From assembly GCF_019104765.1 (NCBI RefSeq), contig NZ_JAHRXJ010000004.1, positions 1 to 64,000 on the forward strand: a stretch of DNA of 64,000 nt, given 5' to 3'. Shown here piece by piece: positions 1 to 9,642 of the stretch. The notes below the pieces were generated by a model that was not told the origin of the DNA, did no database searches, and worked only from the letters and a program-made list of their open reading frames with translations. This stretch comes from Synechococcus sp. HK05. GTDB lineage: Bacteria; Cyanobacteriota; Cyanobacteriia; PCC-6307; Cyanobiaceae. How positions within the stretch are numbered: position 1 is the first letter of the stretch; each line of letters begins with the position of its first letter. A program made the translations under genes and the position numbers.

Positions 1-2222
<2,222 letters not shown>

Positions 2223-2372
2223 TCAGGTCTGCAGCTCCTGTAACCAGCCGTTAAACGCTTCCAGGTGCTGCTTAAAAGCTGGCCAGAGTTCCAGGGCGCG
2301 ACCACGCAGGCGCCGCACCTGCTCTGGCTCCAGCTGATATGGCCTCAGGCTTGTTCTATGCCTTATTTGCAT
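2223..2372 (-). CDS. Small hypothetical protein or 3' gene remnant (49 aa)
   Basis: An ATG at 2372 opens a 49-codon frame that ends directly against the stop of the RTX gene. The product begins MQIRHRTSLRPYQLEPEQ and ends NGWLQELQT; it is helical-looking, rich in Leu, Arg and Glu, and uses GC-rich codons like the host genes. I recognise no family. It may be a genuine short gene or the surviving 3' end of a longer gene cut when the neighbouring island arrived. An 8-bp inverted repeat lies just upstream. Confidence 0.35.
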   Translation of the reverse strand: MQIRHRTSLRPYQLEPEQVRRLRGRALELWPAFKQHLEAFNGWLQELQT

Positions 2373-2378
2373 CGACAA

Positions 2379-2404
2379 CCCTTCTTTCTCTGGCCCAAGA
2401 AGGG
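2379..2404. other. Perfect 8-bp inverted repeat
   Basis: CCCTTCTT at 2379-2386 and AAGAAGGG at 2397-2404 flank a 10-nt loop, 7 bp upstream of the 49-aa ORF start. No T-run follows on either strand, so a terminator is not supported; an operator or a simple stem is possible. A separate 12-bp palindrome, TGCACCGGTGCA, is at 2482-2493. The rest of 2405-2523 shows nothing else clear. Confidence 0.4.
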
Positions 2405-2523
2405 ATAGTCGCGTTCTAGGGCCGCGGAGAGCGTAAATCCGATCGAACTCATGAGGCTGCGTGGTGCCGGTTGCTCACGAGTGCACCGGTGCAGGCTTGC
2501 GGCCACCCATGACCTGTCAGTGG

Positions 2524-2880
2524 TCAGCTTGACGCCGCGATCAGTTGCTTTGCTTCTTTGGTCTGTACTGCAGGCCGGACTGGGGCGGGATCGGATCCTG
2601 TGAGCCAGCGTTGCGCCGAGACCGGGTTCACAAGGTATCGACGCCGTGATGAATGGCTTGAGCTCCTATCGAGGTAATCGATCCCTTCCCGAAGAACACC
2701 CTCTCGTATCTGAGCAATCAACCAGTCTCGACCACAGTACAAATAACGAGTAGCTTCCTGCAGGGGAACAAATCGATCAGGCAGTTTTTGGCCAGAGAGT
2801 CTTGTTACATCAGCTTGCAGGCGTTCAAGCCTGAGAATGACATCACGTAATTGCCTTGCAAGGTTGCGCTGGTCTTCCAT
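2524..2880 (-). CDS. Possible excisionase-like or helix-turn-helix DNA-binding protein (118 aa)
   Basis: The first 25 residues look like a short coiled coil (LARQLRDVILRLERLQADV). The middle (PLQEATRYLYCGRDWLIAQIREGVL) resembles the winged helix of MerR/excisionase-type proteins, which bind element ends or promoters. It is followed by a basic segment (SSHSSRRRYLVNPVSAQRWL) typical of the wing that positions target DNA. In an island with a tyrosine integrase an excision or regulatory role is plausible, but this is inference; the similarity is pattern-level only. It reads in the same direction as the primase operon but lies beyond that operon's terminator. Confidence 0.6.
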   Translation of the reverse strand: MEDQRNLARQLRDVILRLERLQADVTRLSGQKLPDRFVPLQEATRYLYCGRDWLIAQIREGVLREGIDYLDRSSSHSSRRRYLVNPVSAQRWLTGSDPAPVRPAVQTKEAKQLIAASS

Positions 2881-3088
2881 GTCGTATCTGTAGTGCTATT
2901 TATATCTGTATTTTAGTACTTCCTAACGCGCGAGCGAAAAATGAACTGCGGCGCCGAGAATGTCTGGAAAGAAGTGATGGTGAGTGATCAGCTGCTCAGC
3001 TCACATGCGGGCAAGAGAAAGGTGCAATCTATCAGCAATGAAAGATTTTAAGAATAGATATTTACTTGTTTTCAATTGAGTATTGAGT

Positions 3089-3141
3089 AAAAAACTGAAA
3101 AGCCCTCTGGTGCAAGCACTCTCGGTGCTCAGCCAAAGGGC
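3089..3141 (-). terminator. Intrinsic terminator of the primase operon
   Basis: Read on the minus strand, 26 bases after the primase stop, GCCCT and AGGGC arms (3102-3106 with 3137-3141) enclose an inner AGCAC/GTGCT stem. This is followed by TTTTCAGTTTTTT. The rest of the 286-bp gap 2881-3166 holds only a 36-codon plus-strand ORF (2941-3051) without support. Confidence 0.75.
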
Positions 3142-3166
3142 AATTATCTGATCATGTGATCAAGAA

Positions 3167-5302
3167 TCAGAACGGAAAGTCCGTTCCTGCAAACGGATCG
3201 TGCTTCTTGTAGCCAGGTCCAACAGGAAGCTCTTTCCCTGCTGCTTTGAGAAGATCAACGATGACCGTCCCGTTTGGTGTGGGTTCAATGCCTGGGGCAA
3301 ACCATACACCGCGTGTCCGTGCAGCGTAACCAACATTGTGATCTTTCAGCCCATTGACTTGATGGGGATAACGCTGATAGCCCAACTGGGTCAAGCAGTC
3401 CCTGATGCGCCTTGAGTCTCCGGAGCGGCCACCCTTGATATGGCGAACCTCCATCCCTAGCACAGTTTTTAGGATGTCATGGTCGAAGACGACTGGTGTG
3501 CCGTCAATGTGTGCCTCGATAATCCCTAGCCATGGATCCTCCTTGAAGGATTCCAGCGCGATCTGGGCAACCAGATCAATCTCTTTTCGAGTCAGAACTG
3601 GCTGTTGTCCAGAACGGTAGGCTTTCATGACCGCTGACCAGATCTTCATCAGGTCCCTCGTCAGCAGCTGATGATCGACATCTTCAAATAGATCAATGAT
3701 CATCATTCGTCGGTTGCCAGTCGAATCGACGAGTAGCTTCTCCTGATTGGTTGTCCCCCAAAAGACACACCGCCTGGGTTGGTCTTCGACGGCAGCAGCA
3801 TAAGGAGCCCGATAGTTATCAATATGCCGACTGATTAAGGCTTTGAGCTGAGCCTCATGTTTGGAGTCGATATGACCATCGATTTCTTCAAACTCGCAGT
3901 GCCAGCAGGCTCCAAGCTGAATCAGGAAGTCCTTTTCATTGGTGAGGACTGACGTTGAGATGTAGTGTTCAGCAGACCCCGCAAGCGCTTTGATTGTCCG
4001 TGTCTTGCCGACACCCTGTTTTCCGCGCATGATCAGGATCTGGTCGTACTGGTAGCCAGCATGAAAAGCTCGATACACAGCAGCTAGCAGATGAATCCCT
4101 AAAATCCGTGATTCGATTGGTGTCCTAAGGGATAGGTACCTAGCTCCAATTTCATCCAAGGTACAAGCGGGTTCATGCTGCTCTGAATGCAGCAAAAAAT
4201 TCTGTACAGGGTTGTACGTGGATTGTTTGCCGACGAAAAGAAAGGCATCGCTGACAGTTGCAGACGTATGGTGAATGCCGTGCTCGACTGCCAATTCACA
4301 GTGCATCAAGTTGAGGTCTTTGATCGGGTCACCACTAAGCTCAAGTCGTCGCTTGAGATCGTTCCAGGCTAGTTGCCCGCCATATTCTTCCTGGATGAAT
4401 TGAATAAGTTCGGTCTTGTTTTTGACACGACCAGTCGGTTCCTTATCCTGTACAAGCTTGAAGCCGACGGCATCTCCATAAACATTGCTAGTCTTTCCGG
4501 TCTGCTTCCAGTGCTGGCCATCGAATCCTTTTAGCTTCGTACCTCTTGCAACAGATGGGGGCATGAAGGTATCGCCTATATGACACTGAATGAAGGTTTC
4601 ATCTGCGGTGATACGACATTTCTCATCCAGATCACGTCCGCAAATGGGGCAAGGCTTAGCTGCCTCCCACTGATGGTTGTCACTGCCTGAGATGAGTAAC
4701 CGCCGTTCAGGCTGATCAATCTTCACGTCTGCAAGAGCTTCCTCTAGTTCCTCGACGGTGTACTTTGTTCCAGAACATGCGTAAATGGAAGCAGCTGGTC
4801 CCTCCTCACCTTTCTTGTTGAAGTAGGTGTAACCAGGCAGTCGCATTACCCTCGAAGGGTTCTTGACGCTTGGATCAGACTTCAATGCCGCAATCAACTT
4901 TTCTTGGAGCACCAACCAGCGTTCGGGCTCAATCGGTGATGTAAATACCCAGTACTGCTGAAGACTTCTGCCACCTGTGAAGGTCTGGATTGTAGGCTCA
5001 GGCAGAATGCCTTTCCAGCAAACCGCTTGTTCCTCAATACTCAAATCATCGTGCTCAATGAATAGTGCGAGGCAACTGACAATGCTGCTGTCACTGTCAC
5101 CTCCATTATTGATAACGACGTAAATCCCGAAGCGACAACGCGTCCACTGTGCAAGCGTCCCTGCGTCACAAGCCGCTTTCTCAGCACCACGACCTATGGT
5201 GCTTGGATTAGCTATCGCCCTAATCCGGGTCGTTGACGGATCCTTACCGAGTACGTCAAGAAATTGGGACGTATCCTTGGGCAGAACATTCTTGTTGTTC
5301 AT
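3167..5302 (-). CDS. Primase-helicase: AEP-type primase fused to a VapE/VirE-like superfamily 3 helicase (711 aa)
   Basis: A replication protein of the kind used by phages, satellites and plasmids. The N-terminal part carries archaeo-eukaryotic primase-like signatures: FIEHDD (81-86) as the acidic metal-binding motif, TGGRSLQQYW (109-118) and NPSRVMRLPG (148-157). Position 115 is Gln where I would expect His in many relatives. A likely zinc-binding cluster follows (Cys 218, 221, 229, 240). The C-terminal ATPase has Walker A GKQGVGKT (427-434), an acidic FEEID Walker B-like segment (471-475) and a WGTTNQ...GNRRMMIIDL sensor/arginine stretch (515-538), as in virulence-associated E proteins. It is preceded by the 51-aa RHH gene (51-bp gap) and ends at an intrinsic terminator, so the two probably form one operon that replicates the element. 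Confidence 0.85.
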   Translation of the reverse strand: MNNKNVLPKDTSQFLDVLGKDPSTTRIRAIANPSTIGRGAEKAACDAGTLAQWTRCRFGIYVVINNGGDSDSSIVSCLALFIEHDDLSIEEQAVCWKGILPEPTIQTFTGGRSLQQYWVFTSPIEPERWLVLQEKLIAALKSDPSVKNPSRVMRLPGYTYFNKKGEEGPAASIYACSGTKYTVEELEEALADVKIDQPERRLLISGSDNHQWEAAKPCPICGRDLDEKCRITADETFIQCHIGDTFMPPSVARGTKLKGFDGQHWKQTGKTSNVYGDAVGFKLVQDKEPTGRVKNKTELIQFIQEEYGGQLAWNDLKRRLELSGDPIKDLNLMHCELAVEHGIHHTSATVSDAFLFVGKQSTYNPVQNFLLHSEQHEPACTLDEIGARYLSLRTPIESRILGIHLLAAVYRAFHAGYQYDQILIMRGKQGVGKTRTIKALAGSAEHYISTSVLTNEKDFLIQLGACWHCEFEEIDGHIDSKHEAQLKALISRHIDNYRAPYAAAVEDQPRRCVFWGTTNQEKLLVDSTGNRRMMIIDLFEDVDHQLLTRDLMKIWSAVMKAYRSGQQPVLTRKEIDLVAQIALESFKEDPWLGIIEAHIDGTPVVFDHDILKTVLGMEVRHIKGGRSGDSRRIRDCLTQLGYQRYPHQVNGLKDHNVGYAARTRGVWFAPGIEPTPNGTVIVDLLKAAGKELPVGPGYKKHDPFAGTDFPF

Positions 5303-5353
5303 CTTATAATACTTAAAAGTGTTTTTTCTTAGGCGCCTATGGCGTCTTTTTAT

Positions 5354-5509
5354 TTAGCCGATCAGTGTTGCGAGCTGCTGCTCTTCCTGTTGGCTTTGAA
5401 GGAGTTTTCGAATCGCAGCGCTTCGGCTTGTGTTTGCCATATAGGCCAGCTTACGGATGCGATCGTGCAGTTCCTTGTCCGTACGAATCACGAAGGTGTA
5501 CTCGTTCAT
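5354..5509 (-). CDS. Ribbon-helix-helix (Arc/CopG-type) regulator, 51 aa
   Basis: A short gene opposite a meaningless longer plus-strand frame. The product MNEYTFVIRT DKELHDRIRK (first 20 residues) continues with LAYMANTSRSAAIRKLLQ: a short beta strand (TFVIRT), helix A (DKELHDRIRKLAYMA), a turn with N-T-S-R-S and helix B (AAIRKLLQSQQ). This matches the RHH fold that dimerises and inserts a beta ribbon into the DNA major groove. It lies directly upstream of the primase-helicase gene, and a perfect palindrome sits 18 bp upstream of its start, so autoregulation of the replication operon, or plasmid-style copy control, is the likely role. Confidence 0.8.
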   Translation of the reverse strand: MNEYTFVIRTDKELHDRIRKLAYMANTSRSAAIRKLLQSQQEEQQLATLIG

Positions 5510-5527
5510 TTTGATTATTGCGACGGC

Positions 5528-5550
5528 GTATTCGGAGAAGCACCGAATAC
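5528..5550. promoter_or_regulatory. Perfect 8-7-8 palindrome, candidate RHH operator
   Basis: GTATTCGG at 5528-5535 and CCGAATAC at 5543-5550 are separated by 7 bases, between the RHH start codon (5509) and a -10-like CATAAT/TATAGT (minus strand, 5555-5565). Binding here would block transcription of the RHH-primase operon. A second 8-7-8 palindrome with a shared TCGG core is at 5638-5660 (TTGTCGGC, GCCGACAA). Confidence 0.6.
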
Positions 5551-5989
5551 AAAAACTATATTATGCACCCCTAATCTTCGCGGAGATATTTCCCAAGAAG
5601 CTGCTCAGACTGCTTTTTCTGGCAAGAGTACTCACTCTTGTCGGCCAGAAATGCCGACAAATCAAGGAATCTGTTGTGGTGGCGCCTGTATGCCACATGT
5701 CTTCTGGCGCGCAAACCCGTTGCTATGAATGAATTCTGCTGCGATCAGGTCGGCCTATAGGGGTCCAAAAAGGGAACTGCGGTATCTGACGCATCTCCAA
5801 CACCCCACGCGTAGCGACTTGCGTAGAGAAAAAAAGAAAGGGTGGGTACCCCTATGGAAAGGGGCGTGTCTGACCAATTTGTGCAGCAACAGACAGATTC
5901 CTTGGCATTCAGAGCCCTCTGCATTGATGTAAGACCAAGCATCCCAAGCGATGGCACCAACCCTTAATCACATTCACCTGTTCACCACC
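5551..5989. other. Non-coding, hairpin-rich region; candidate element replication origin
   Basis: No convincing gene is present; the open frames here lack coding character. Structure is dense: an 8-bp stem with 7-nt loop at 5638-5660; GTGGC/GCCAC near 5675-5695; CCTATAGGGGT at 5754-5764, which is repeated inverted as ACCCCTATGG at 5848-5857; CCCC...GGGG around 5849-5864; and GCGTAG twice, 12 bp apart (5809 and 5821). The region separates the leftward primase operon from the rightward unknown genes, so it must hold divergent promoters. Its position beside a primase-helicase is typical of a replication origin, but that function is inferred. Confidence 0.45.
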
Positions 5990-6352
5990 ATGAAAATCCT
6001 GTCAACACTGCAGTCTTGGCTTCCAGAACTACACAACTACACCGATGACGATCGTCGGCATCACATTGGATTCACATGGCACGGCAAGGACGGGTTGCGT
6101 GATTCCCATGATCTGGAGCTGCGGTACACGTACAACAGCGAAAGGCTTGCACTACAAGGATCACCACGTCCGGACGGCAGCTGGGCCTACACAGAAGCCA
6201 ATGGTCGCACCCACACCATCTCAGCAGAACGCGCCAGAGCATTCATGCAAAGCACCCAAGAGTCTGCATCCCTGATGGTGGAGATGCTTGAGAAGTTGCG
6301 TGATGCTGGCGTTCTTGACGACATCGTTGAGACGCAAGCACAAGCAGCGTAA
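5990..6352 (+). CDS. Hypothetical island protein (120 aa)
   Basis: The ATG at 5990 (MKILSTLQSWLPELHNYT) is preferred to the one at 5951 because the extra 13 residues look non-coding. The product is soluble, acidic at the C terminus, and mixes a beta-rich centre (HHIGFTWHGKDGLRDSHDLE; then GSWAYTEANGRTHTISAERA) with a helical tail (MVEMLEKLRDAGVLDDIVET). I recognise no family. It is the first of three rightward genes (this, 6480 and 6869) that probably belong together. A spacer of 127 bp with a G/C-rich stem (CCCCG...CGGGG, 6421-6443) follows. Confidence 0.6.
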   Translation: MKILSTLQSWLPELHNYTDDDRRHHIGFTWHGKDGLRDSHDLELRYTYNSERLALQGSPRPDGSWAYTEANGRTHTISAERARAFMQSTQESASLMVEMLEKLRDAGVLDDIVETQAQAA

Positions 6353-6479
6353 GGACCCAGGGATCCTGACGAACTCAACAGTCTAATCACCTGGGACAAC
6401 CAATTCAACCGATTGACTTCCCCGTTGCGCTTGCGGGCGGGGAGGTCTTGTCCTGCCTGGAATTCAACCACTGGTTCAC

Positions 6480-6836
6480 ATGACACAAGCCCTGACCAAA
6501 GCAGAAGAACTCTCTGCACTCAGACGTCTGGCCGAAGAGCTCGGTCCCAATTCTTACCTGGGTCCCTGGCTACAGGATGCACTGCCCTATCTGAGCGACA
6601 GTCTCAGATCTGACATCCACCCGGTCTCAGCTCTTCAGTTGCATCAACAGGCCACTGACGATCGTGTGCAGGGACTGCTGACCATGCAACAGGCCCAGAT
6701 AAAAGAACGAGAACTTCTGGATTCAGCACGGCAGAAAGCTGATGTATTGCTCCAGCAAGCCACCGCAGACGCCGAAAGAATCACCAGTCGTGCGTGGCAA
6801 GCAATTCGCCTTGCCATGAAAGAGCTGGAAGCCTGA
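6480..6836 (+). CDS. Hypothetical coiled-coil island protein (118 aa)
   Basis: The N-terminal half has a short helical domain (LSALRRLAEELGPNSYLGPW then LQDALPYLSDSLRSDIHPVS). The C-terminal half, from about residue 65, is an uninterrupted amphipathic helix rich in Gln, Glu and Ala (QAQIKERELLDSARQKADVL, then LQQATADAERITSRAW), likely a coiled coil for dimer or partner binding. No signal peptide, membrane segment or enzymatic motif is visible, and I recognise no family. It is followed after 32 bp by the 215-aa gene and is probably co-transcribed with it. Confidence 0.65.
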   Translation: MTQALTKAEELSALRRLAEELGPNSYLGPWLQDALPYLSDSLRSDIHPVSALQLHQQATDDRVQGLLTMQQAQIKERELLDSARQKADVLLQQATADAERITSRAWQAIRLAMKELEA

Positions 6837-6868
6837 CCCTCCTAACCGTCTACTTATCCCACACACCA

Positions 6869-7516
6869 ATGACCATCTCACGCATCAGCAACAACCTGAC
6901 TCAAGACCAGGCCACAACATCTGTTCAGCCTTGGTATCCGGCATCCATGCTCGGTTGGCGGCACCCAAGAAAAGTGGCCTACATCCATCGGCATCCTCAG
7001 CTCCAGGACCAGTGCCTGTACTTCTGGAATCACCAGGAGAATATCCCTGAACCAACGACGGCTCAGGATTTGATCTTCCTACTGGAAGACATTTACGTCC
7101 AAGCGCGTGGGGAATTCAAGGCACACAAGTTGGTGATGGATATTGACCTCGGACTGGACGGACGGATCCGTCTGATCTGTGGCTTCAACACCACCTGTGC
7201 CACAACCCTGCTCTCATCCCTGTGTGCGCTATCGCCAGTCCTTCTCACCAGTCCGCTGGCACTGAGATTACGTCCTGGATCCAGCCATGGGGTCGTGATG
7301 CCAGCACTCTTCGTTGATAACGAATGGGTGGATGGCAGACCGATGGCACGCGATGAGAAGGGCAATGCACTTCCACCGATTGATCTACTGACGGAAGTAC
7401 AGACACTCCTAAAGCATGCTACGGGTGTTGAGATGCTTGACCATCAGATACGGAAGGAGAGATCTCAATCTCTTTATCAGGATCATCGATCAGCTCACGA
7501 ATCAACTGGGAAATAA
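6869..7516 (+). CDS. Hypothetical island protein (215 aa)
   Basis: The ATG at 6869 (MTISRISNNLTQDQ) is chosen over a start at 6794, which would overlap the previous gene by 43 bp with non-coding-looking sequence. The product is soluble with mixed alpha/beta character: an N-terminal part with PWYPASMLGWRHPRKVAYIH, a centre with MDIDLGLDGRIRLICGFNTT and a helical end. I recognise no family and see no clear catalytic motif. Its 3' 98 bp lie opposite the 3' end of a leftward RHH gene, and its transcript should continue, antisense to that gene, to the terminator at 7752-7785. Confidence 0.65.
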   Translation: MTISRISNNLTQDQATTSVQPWYPASMLGWRHPRKVAYIHRHPQLQDQCLYFWNHQENIPEPTTAQDLIFLLEDIYVQARGEFKAHKLVMDIDLGLDGRIRLICGFNTTCATTLLSSLCALSPVLLTSPLALRLRPGSSHGVVMPALFVDNEWVDGRPMARDEKGNALPPIDLLTEVQTLLKHATGVEMLDHQIRKERSQSLYQDHRSAHESTGK

Positions 7517-7637
7517 TGAGGCCACGCGATCTAAATCCAGTTTGCTTGCACAGCCCATCAATCCAATCCAGCAGATCACGCTCAAGGTCAATGGTAATGC
7601 GCACGTATTCAGTAGGCGACTCGGATTGATCAGGCAT
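7419..7637 (-). CDS. Ribbon-helix-helix-type regulator (72 aa)
   Basis: The segment EYVRITIDLERDLLDWIDGL, continuing CKQTGFRSRGLIISQLIREL, has the beta strand (YVRITIDL), helix (ERDLLDWIDGLCKQTG), turn (FRSRG) and second helix (LIISQLIRELIDD) of the RHH fold. The ATG at 7637 (MPDQSESP) is chosen; a TTG at 7691 would add 18 residues of low coding character. Its last 98 bp overlap the 3' end of the opposite 215-aa gene, so each gene is covered by antisense transcription of the other. A short AGTCT-AA-AGACT repeat at 7666-7677, 28 bp upstream, could be its operator. Confidence 0.7.
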   Translation of the reverse strand: MPDQSESPTEYVRITIDLERDLLDWIDGLCKQTGFRSRGLIISQLIRELIDDPDKEIEISPSVSDGQASQHP

Positions 7638-7751
7638 AGACAAGGAAGCACCAAGCGATGCTGGAAGTCTAAAGACTGACTTACAAGCCAACCACTAGTG
7701 CAATAGAAATCCACCAGCGGCTATCACTTGTCTGCTGGCAAGGTGCGAGAG

Positions 7752-7785
7752 ATCCCCCTTGGTGTTGAGCCAGGGGGGATTTTTC
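7752..7785 (+). terminator. Strong intrinsic terminator
   Basis: An 11-bp stem with one G-T pair, ATCCCCCTTGG (7752-7762) and CCAGGGGGGAT (7770-7780), with a 7-nt loop and then TTTT. It faces rightward and probably ends the 5990-7516 transcription unit after crossing the antisense RHH gene. It could also attenuate transcription entering the DUF932 gene. Confidence 0.8.
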
Positions 7786-7816
7786 GTTTGAACGTTCAAG
7801 TCGTTCTGGGTTTCCT

Positions 7817-7858
7817 GCCCTGCACATTCCGCAGGGCTCACTCCCGGTCAAGAACCGG
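7817..7858 (+). promoter_or_regulatory. Two hairpins in the DUF932 gene leader
   Basis: GCCCTGC (7817-7823) and GCAGGGC (7831-7837) form a perfect 7-bp stem with 7-nt loop. CCGGT (7844-7848) and ACCGG (7854-7858) form a second stem ending 10 bp before the ATG at 7869, where they could mask the ribosome-binding region. Function is unknown. Confidence 0.45.
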
Positions 7859-7868
7859 ATTCAATTCA

Positions 7869-8882
7869 ATGGCCCATCAATTCAGCTCCGGAGTCTTCTG
7901 CTACAACAAGCCTGCATGGCATCGATTGGGTGTTGTTGTGGATGGCACCCTCTCTGCACGGGAAGCATTTCGTGTTGCCAATGCCGATTTTCATGTAGCA
8001 GGACGATCAGTCTTTGATGCCGACATGCAGCCAATCCCTGGCTACCAAGCGATCACACGCATGGATAACGGCAGAACACTCTCTGTGATGACAGAGACTT
8101 ACACGCCGATCCAAAATGAATCACTCATCAGGATTGCAGAAGCACTTCACGAGGACATCAATATGGATGCCGTCTGTGTTTTGTCGGATGGCAAGAAAGT
8201 CACCTTCACTGCCAGGATCCGTGGAGCAGAAGGCGATGTCGTTCCAGGAGATCCAGTGCAGCAATACCTAATCGGCTGTACCTCCCACGACGGATCAATC
8301 CCATTCCAGTTGCTGTTCTCACCCATCCGTGTTGTCTGCCAGAACACGCTGTCTGCGGCTCTTGGTTTGGCCAGCACTCAACGCCATCGGGACAACAGCA
8401 TACGCATTCGTCATACAAAAAATGCCGACAGCTTGATCCAGAGATTGCCAGAGCTTGTTGACGTAAGAAGGCGACAATTCATCGGTGGCCTCGATGAGTT
8501 ACGTCACATGGCCGTCACACCCTGCAGCATGGCGCAATTCCGCCAGTACATCAGTAATGTCTTTGCGGACCAGCTGCAAGGCACGGTAAATGATGTCCGG
8601 GGTGACAAGAGCACGAAGCGTCCGAAGGAGCTGGAAGATCTTCCAGCATGGTCTTCTGTTCTCCAGAAGTTTGAAGGTGCGGGAATTGGCTCTGATCTGA
8701 CTGCAAGCAGAGGAACTGCATGGAGTGCGTACCAGGCAGTCACTGAGTACATCAGCCATGAATCTGGTCGAGCCAAGGATCCGATGAATGCAGCTCGTAA
8801 GCGACTTGAGTCGATATACTGGGGTACTTCATTAGGTCGAATTGCGGAAGCACATGAGTGCGCTTTGCGAATATCTATGTAA
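7869..8882 (+). CDS. DUF932 family phage/plasmid-like protein (337 aa)
   Basis: The ATG at 7869 (MAHQFSSGVFCYNKPAWHRL) is preferred to the longer frame from 7728, which would run through a terminator and two hairpins. The N-terminal signature with PAWHRLG, the REAFRVANADFHV segment, the central GCTSHDGS and the SPIRVVCQNTL stretch match what I know of the DUF932/TIGR03299 'phage/plasmid-like' family. Members are common on plasmids, prophages and giant phages and have no established biochemical role. In this element it stands alone between a terminator and a leftward gene pair. Family assignment is good; function is unknown. Confidence 0.8.
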   Translation: MAHQFSSGVFCYNKPAWHRLGVVVDGTLSAREAFRVANADFHVAGRSVFDADMQPIPGYQAITRMDNGRTLSVMTETYTPIQNESLIRIAEALHEDINMDAVCVLSDGKKVTFTARIRGAEGDVVPGDPVQQYLIGCTSHDGSIPFQLLFSPIRVVCQNTLSAALGLASTQRHRDNSIRIRHTKNADSLIQRLPELVDVRRRQFIGGLDELRHMAVTPCSMAQFRQYISNVFADQLQGTVNDVRGDKSTKRPKELEDLPAWSSVLQKFEGAGIGSDLTASRGTAWSAYQAVTEYISHESGRAKDPMNAARKRLESIYWGTSLGRIAEAHECALRISM

Positions 8883-8909
8883 TTATCTTGGGAGGGACTC
8901 TGTCTCTCC

Positions 8910-9542
8910 CTACCACTCGTTCCAAGCGTTGCCAGACTCTATGATCTTTGCAATATTCTTGTAAGCTTCTACTCTGTCTCCAGATACTGAAACCTGCCAT
9001 ATCTTGTTTACAAAAACTTTTGGCATAACACTTGGATGCTTTTCGCCCCTTCCTTTTGCGCTATTGTATTTTAAGTGTTGCTTTCTTGCAAACCAGCCCA
9101 GTGCACCAGCTGCTGTTACTGGATTAAGCAGTGATACGGCAAGTCCTGCGGCTTGCAAGGTTGTCGATGCTGATAGTCGCTGCTTTGTTAGGTAGATGAC
9201 ATTGTTGGGTGTGTAGACAATGGAAAGCCAAGGTCTTGATCCCGGATCAGTGCTTGCTAGCTTCTTGACTATATTGCCGCCATATACCTGTAGCATGGCG
9301 TAGTCAATATCAGATCGTCGATTAATTGGTATTATCCAGTCGTCCTCGAATGACGTGCTAAATGCATCTAGTAGTGAGCCTGCAAGCCCTTTTAGGGAAT
9401 CAAACGTCACACCTGTAGTATCAAAACGCCGCAGATACAAGTATCTTTTGCCGGGTTCGCCTTTCTCGGTTCCGTAGATACACTTATCTACGGGTAGGCG
9501 AATAAACTCTATTGACCCATCGTATTTCTGTTTAAATGGCAT
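8910..9542 (-). CDS. Hypothetical island protein with a possible membrane segment (210 aa)
   Basis: The product begins MPFKQKYDGSIEFIRLPVDK and contains one hydrophobic stretch (about residues 129-152, LQAAGLAVSLLNPVTAAGAL) that could cross or sit on the membrane, flanked by basic residues (RKQHLKYNSAKGRGEKH). No known domain is recognised. Codons are AT-richer than in the host genes. The 64-aa gene upstream reads in the same direction with a 100-bp gap. A G/C-rich stem (GGGAG...CTCCC, about 8890-8911) overlaps its 3' end but lacks a T-run. Confidence 0.55.
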   Translation of the reverse strand: MPFKQKYDGSIEFIRLPVDKCIYGTEKGEPGKRYLYLRRFDTTGVTFDSLKGLAGSLLDAFSTSFEDDWIIPINRRSDIDYAMLQVYGGNIVKKLASTDPGSRPWLSIVYTPNNVIYLTKQRLSASTTLQAAGLAVSLLNPVTAAGALGWFARKQHLKYNSAKGRGEKHPSVMPKVFVNKIWQVSVSGDRVEAYKNIAKIIESGNAWNEW

Positions 9543-9642
9543 GGTCTTATGTGTGCATTGCGGCCATTTGATTCTATAATCTGACCGGAAGGTTGCGAAT
9601 CCTAATGAAGTGCATTCGCAACCCTGCTGTGGATTGGTATAT

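Noticed and set aside
2941-3051. 36-codon plus-strand ORF between the DNA-binding protein and primase genes
   Set aside because: Too short, no ribosome-binding site and no recognisable features.
5339-5732. Plus-strand frames of 129 and 91 codons upstream of the primase
   Set aside because: The span contains the RHH gene on the other strand plus palindromes; the translated plus-strand products look random and lack a ribosome-binding site.
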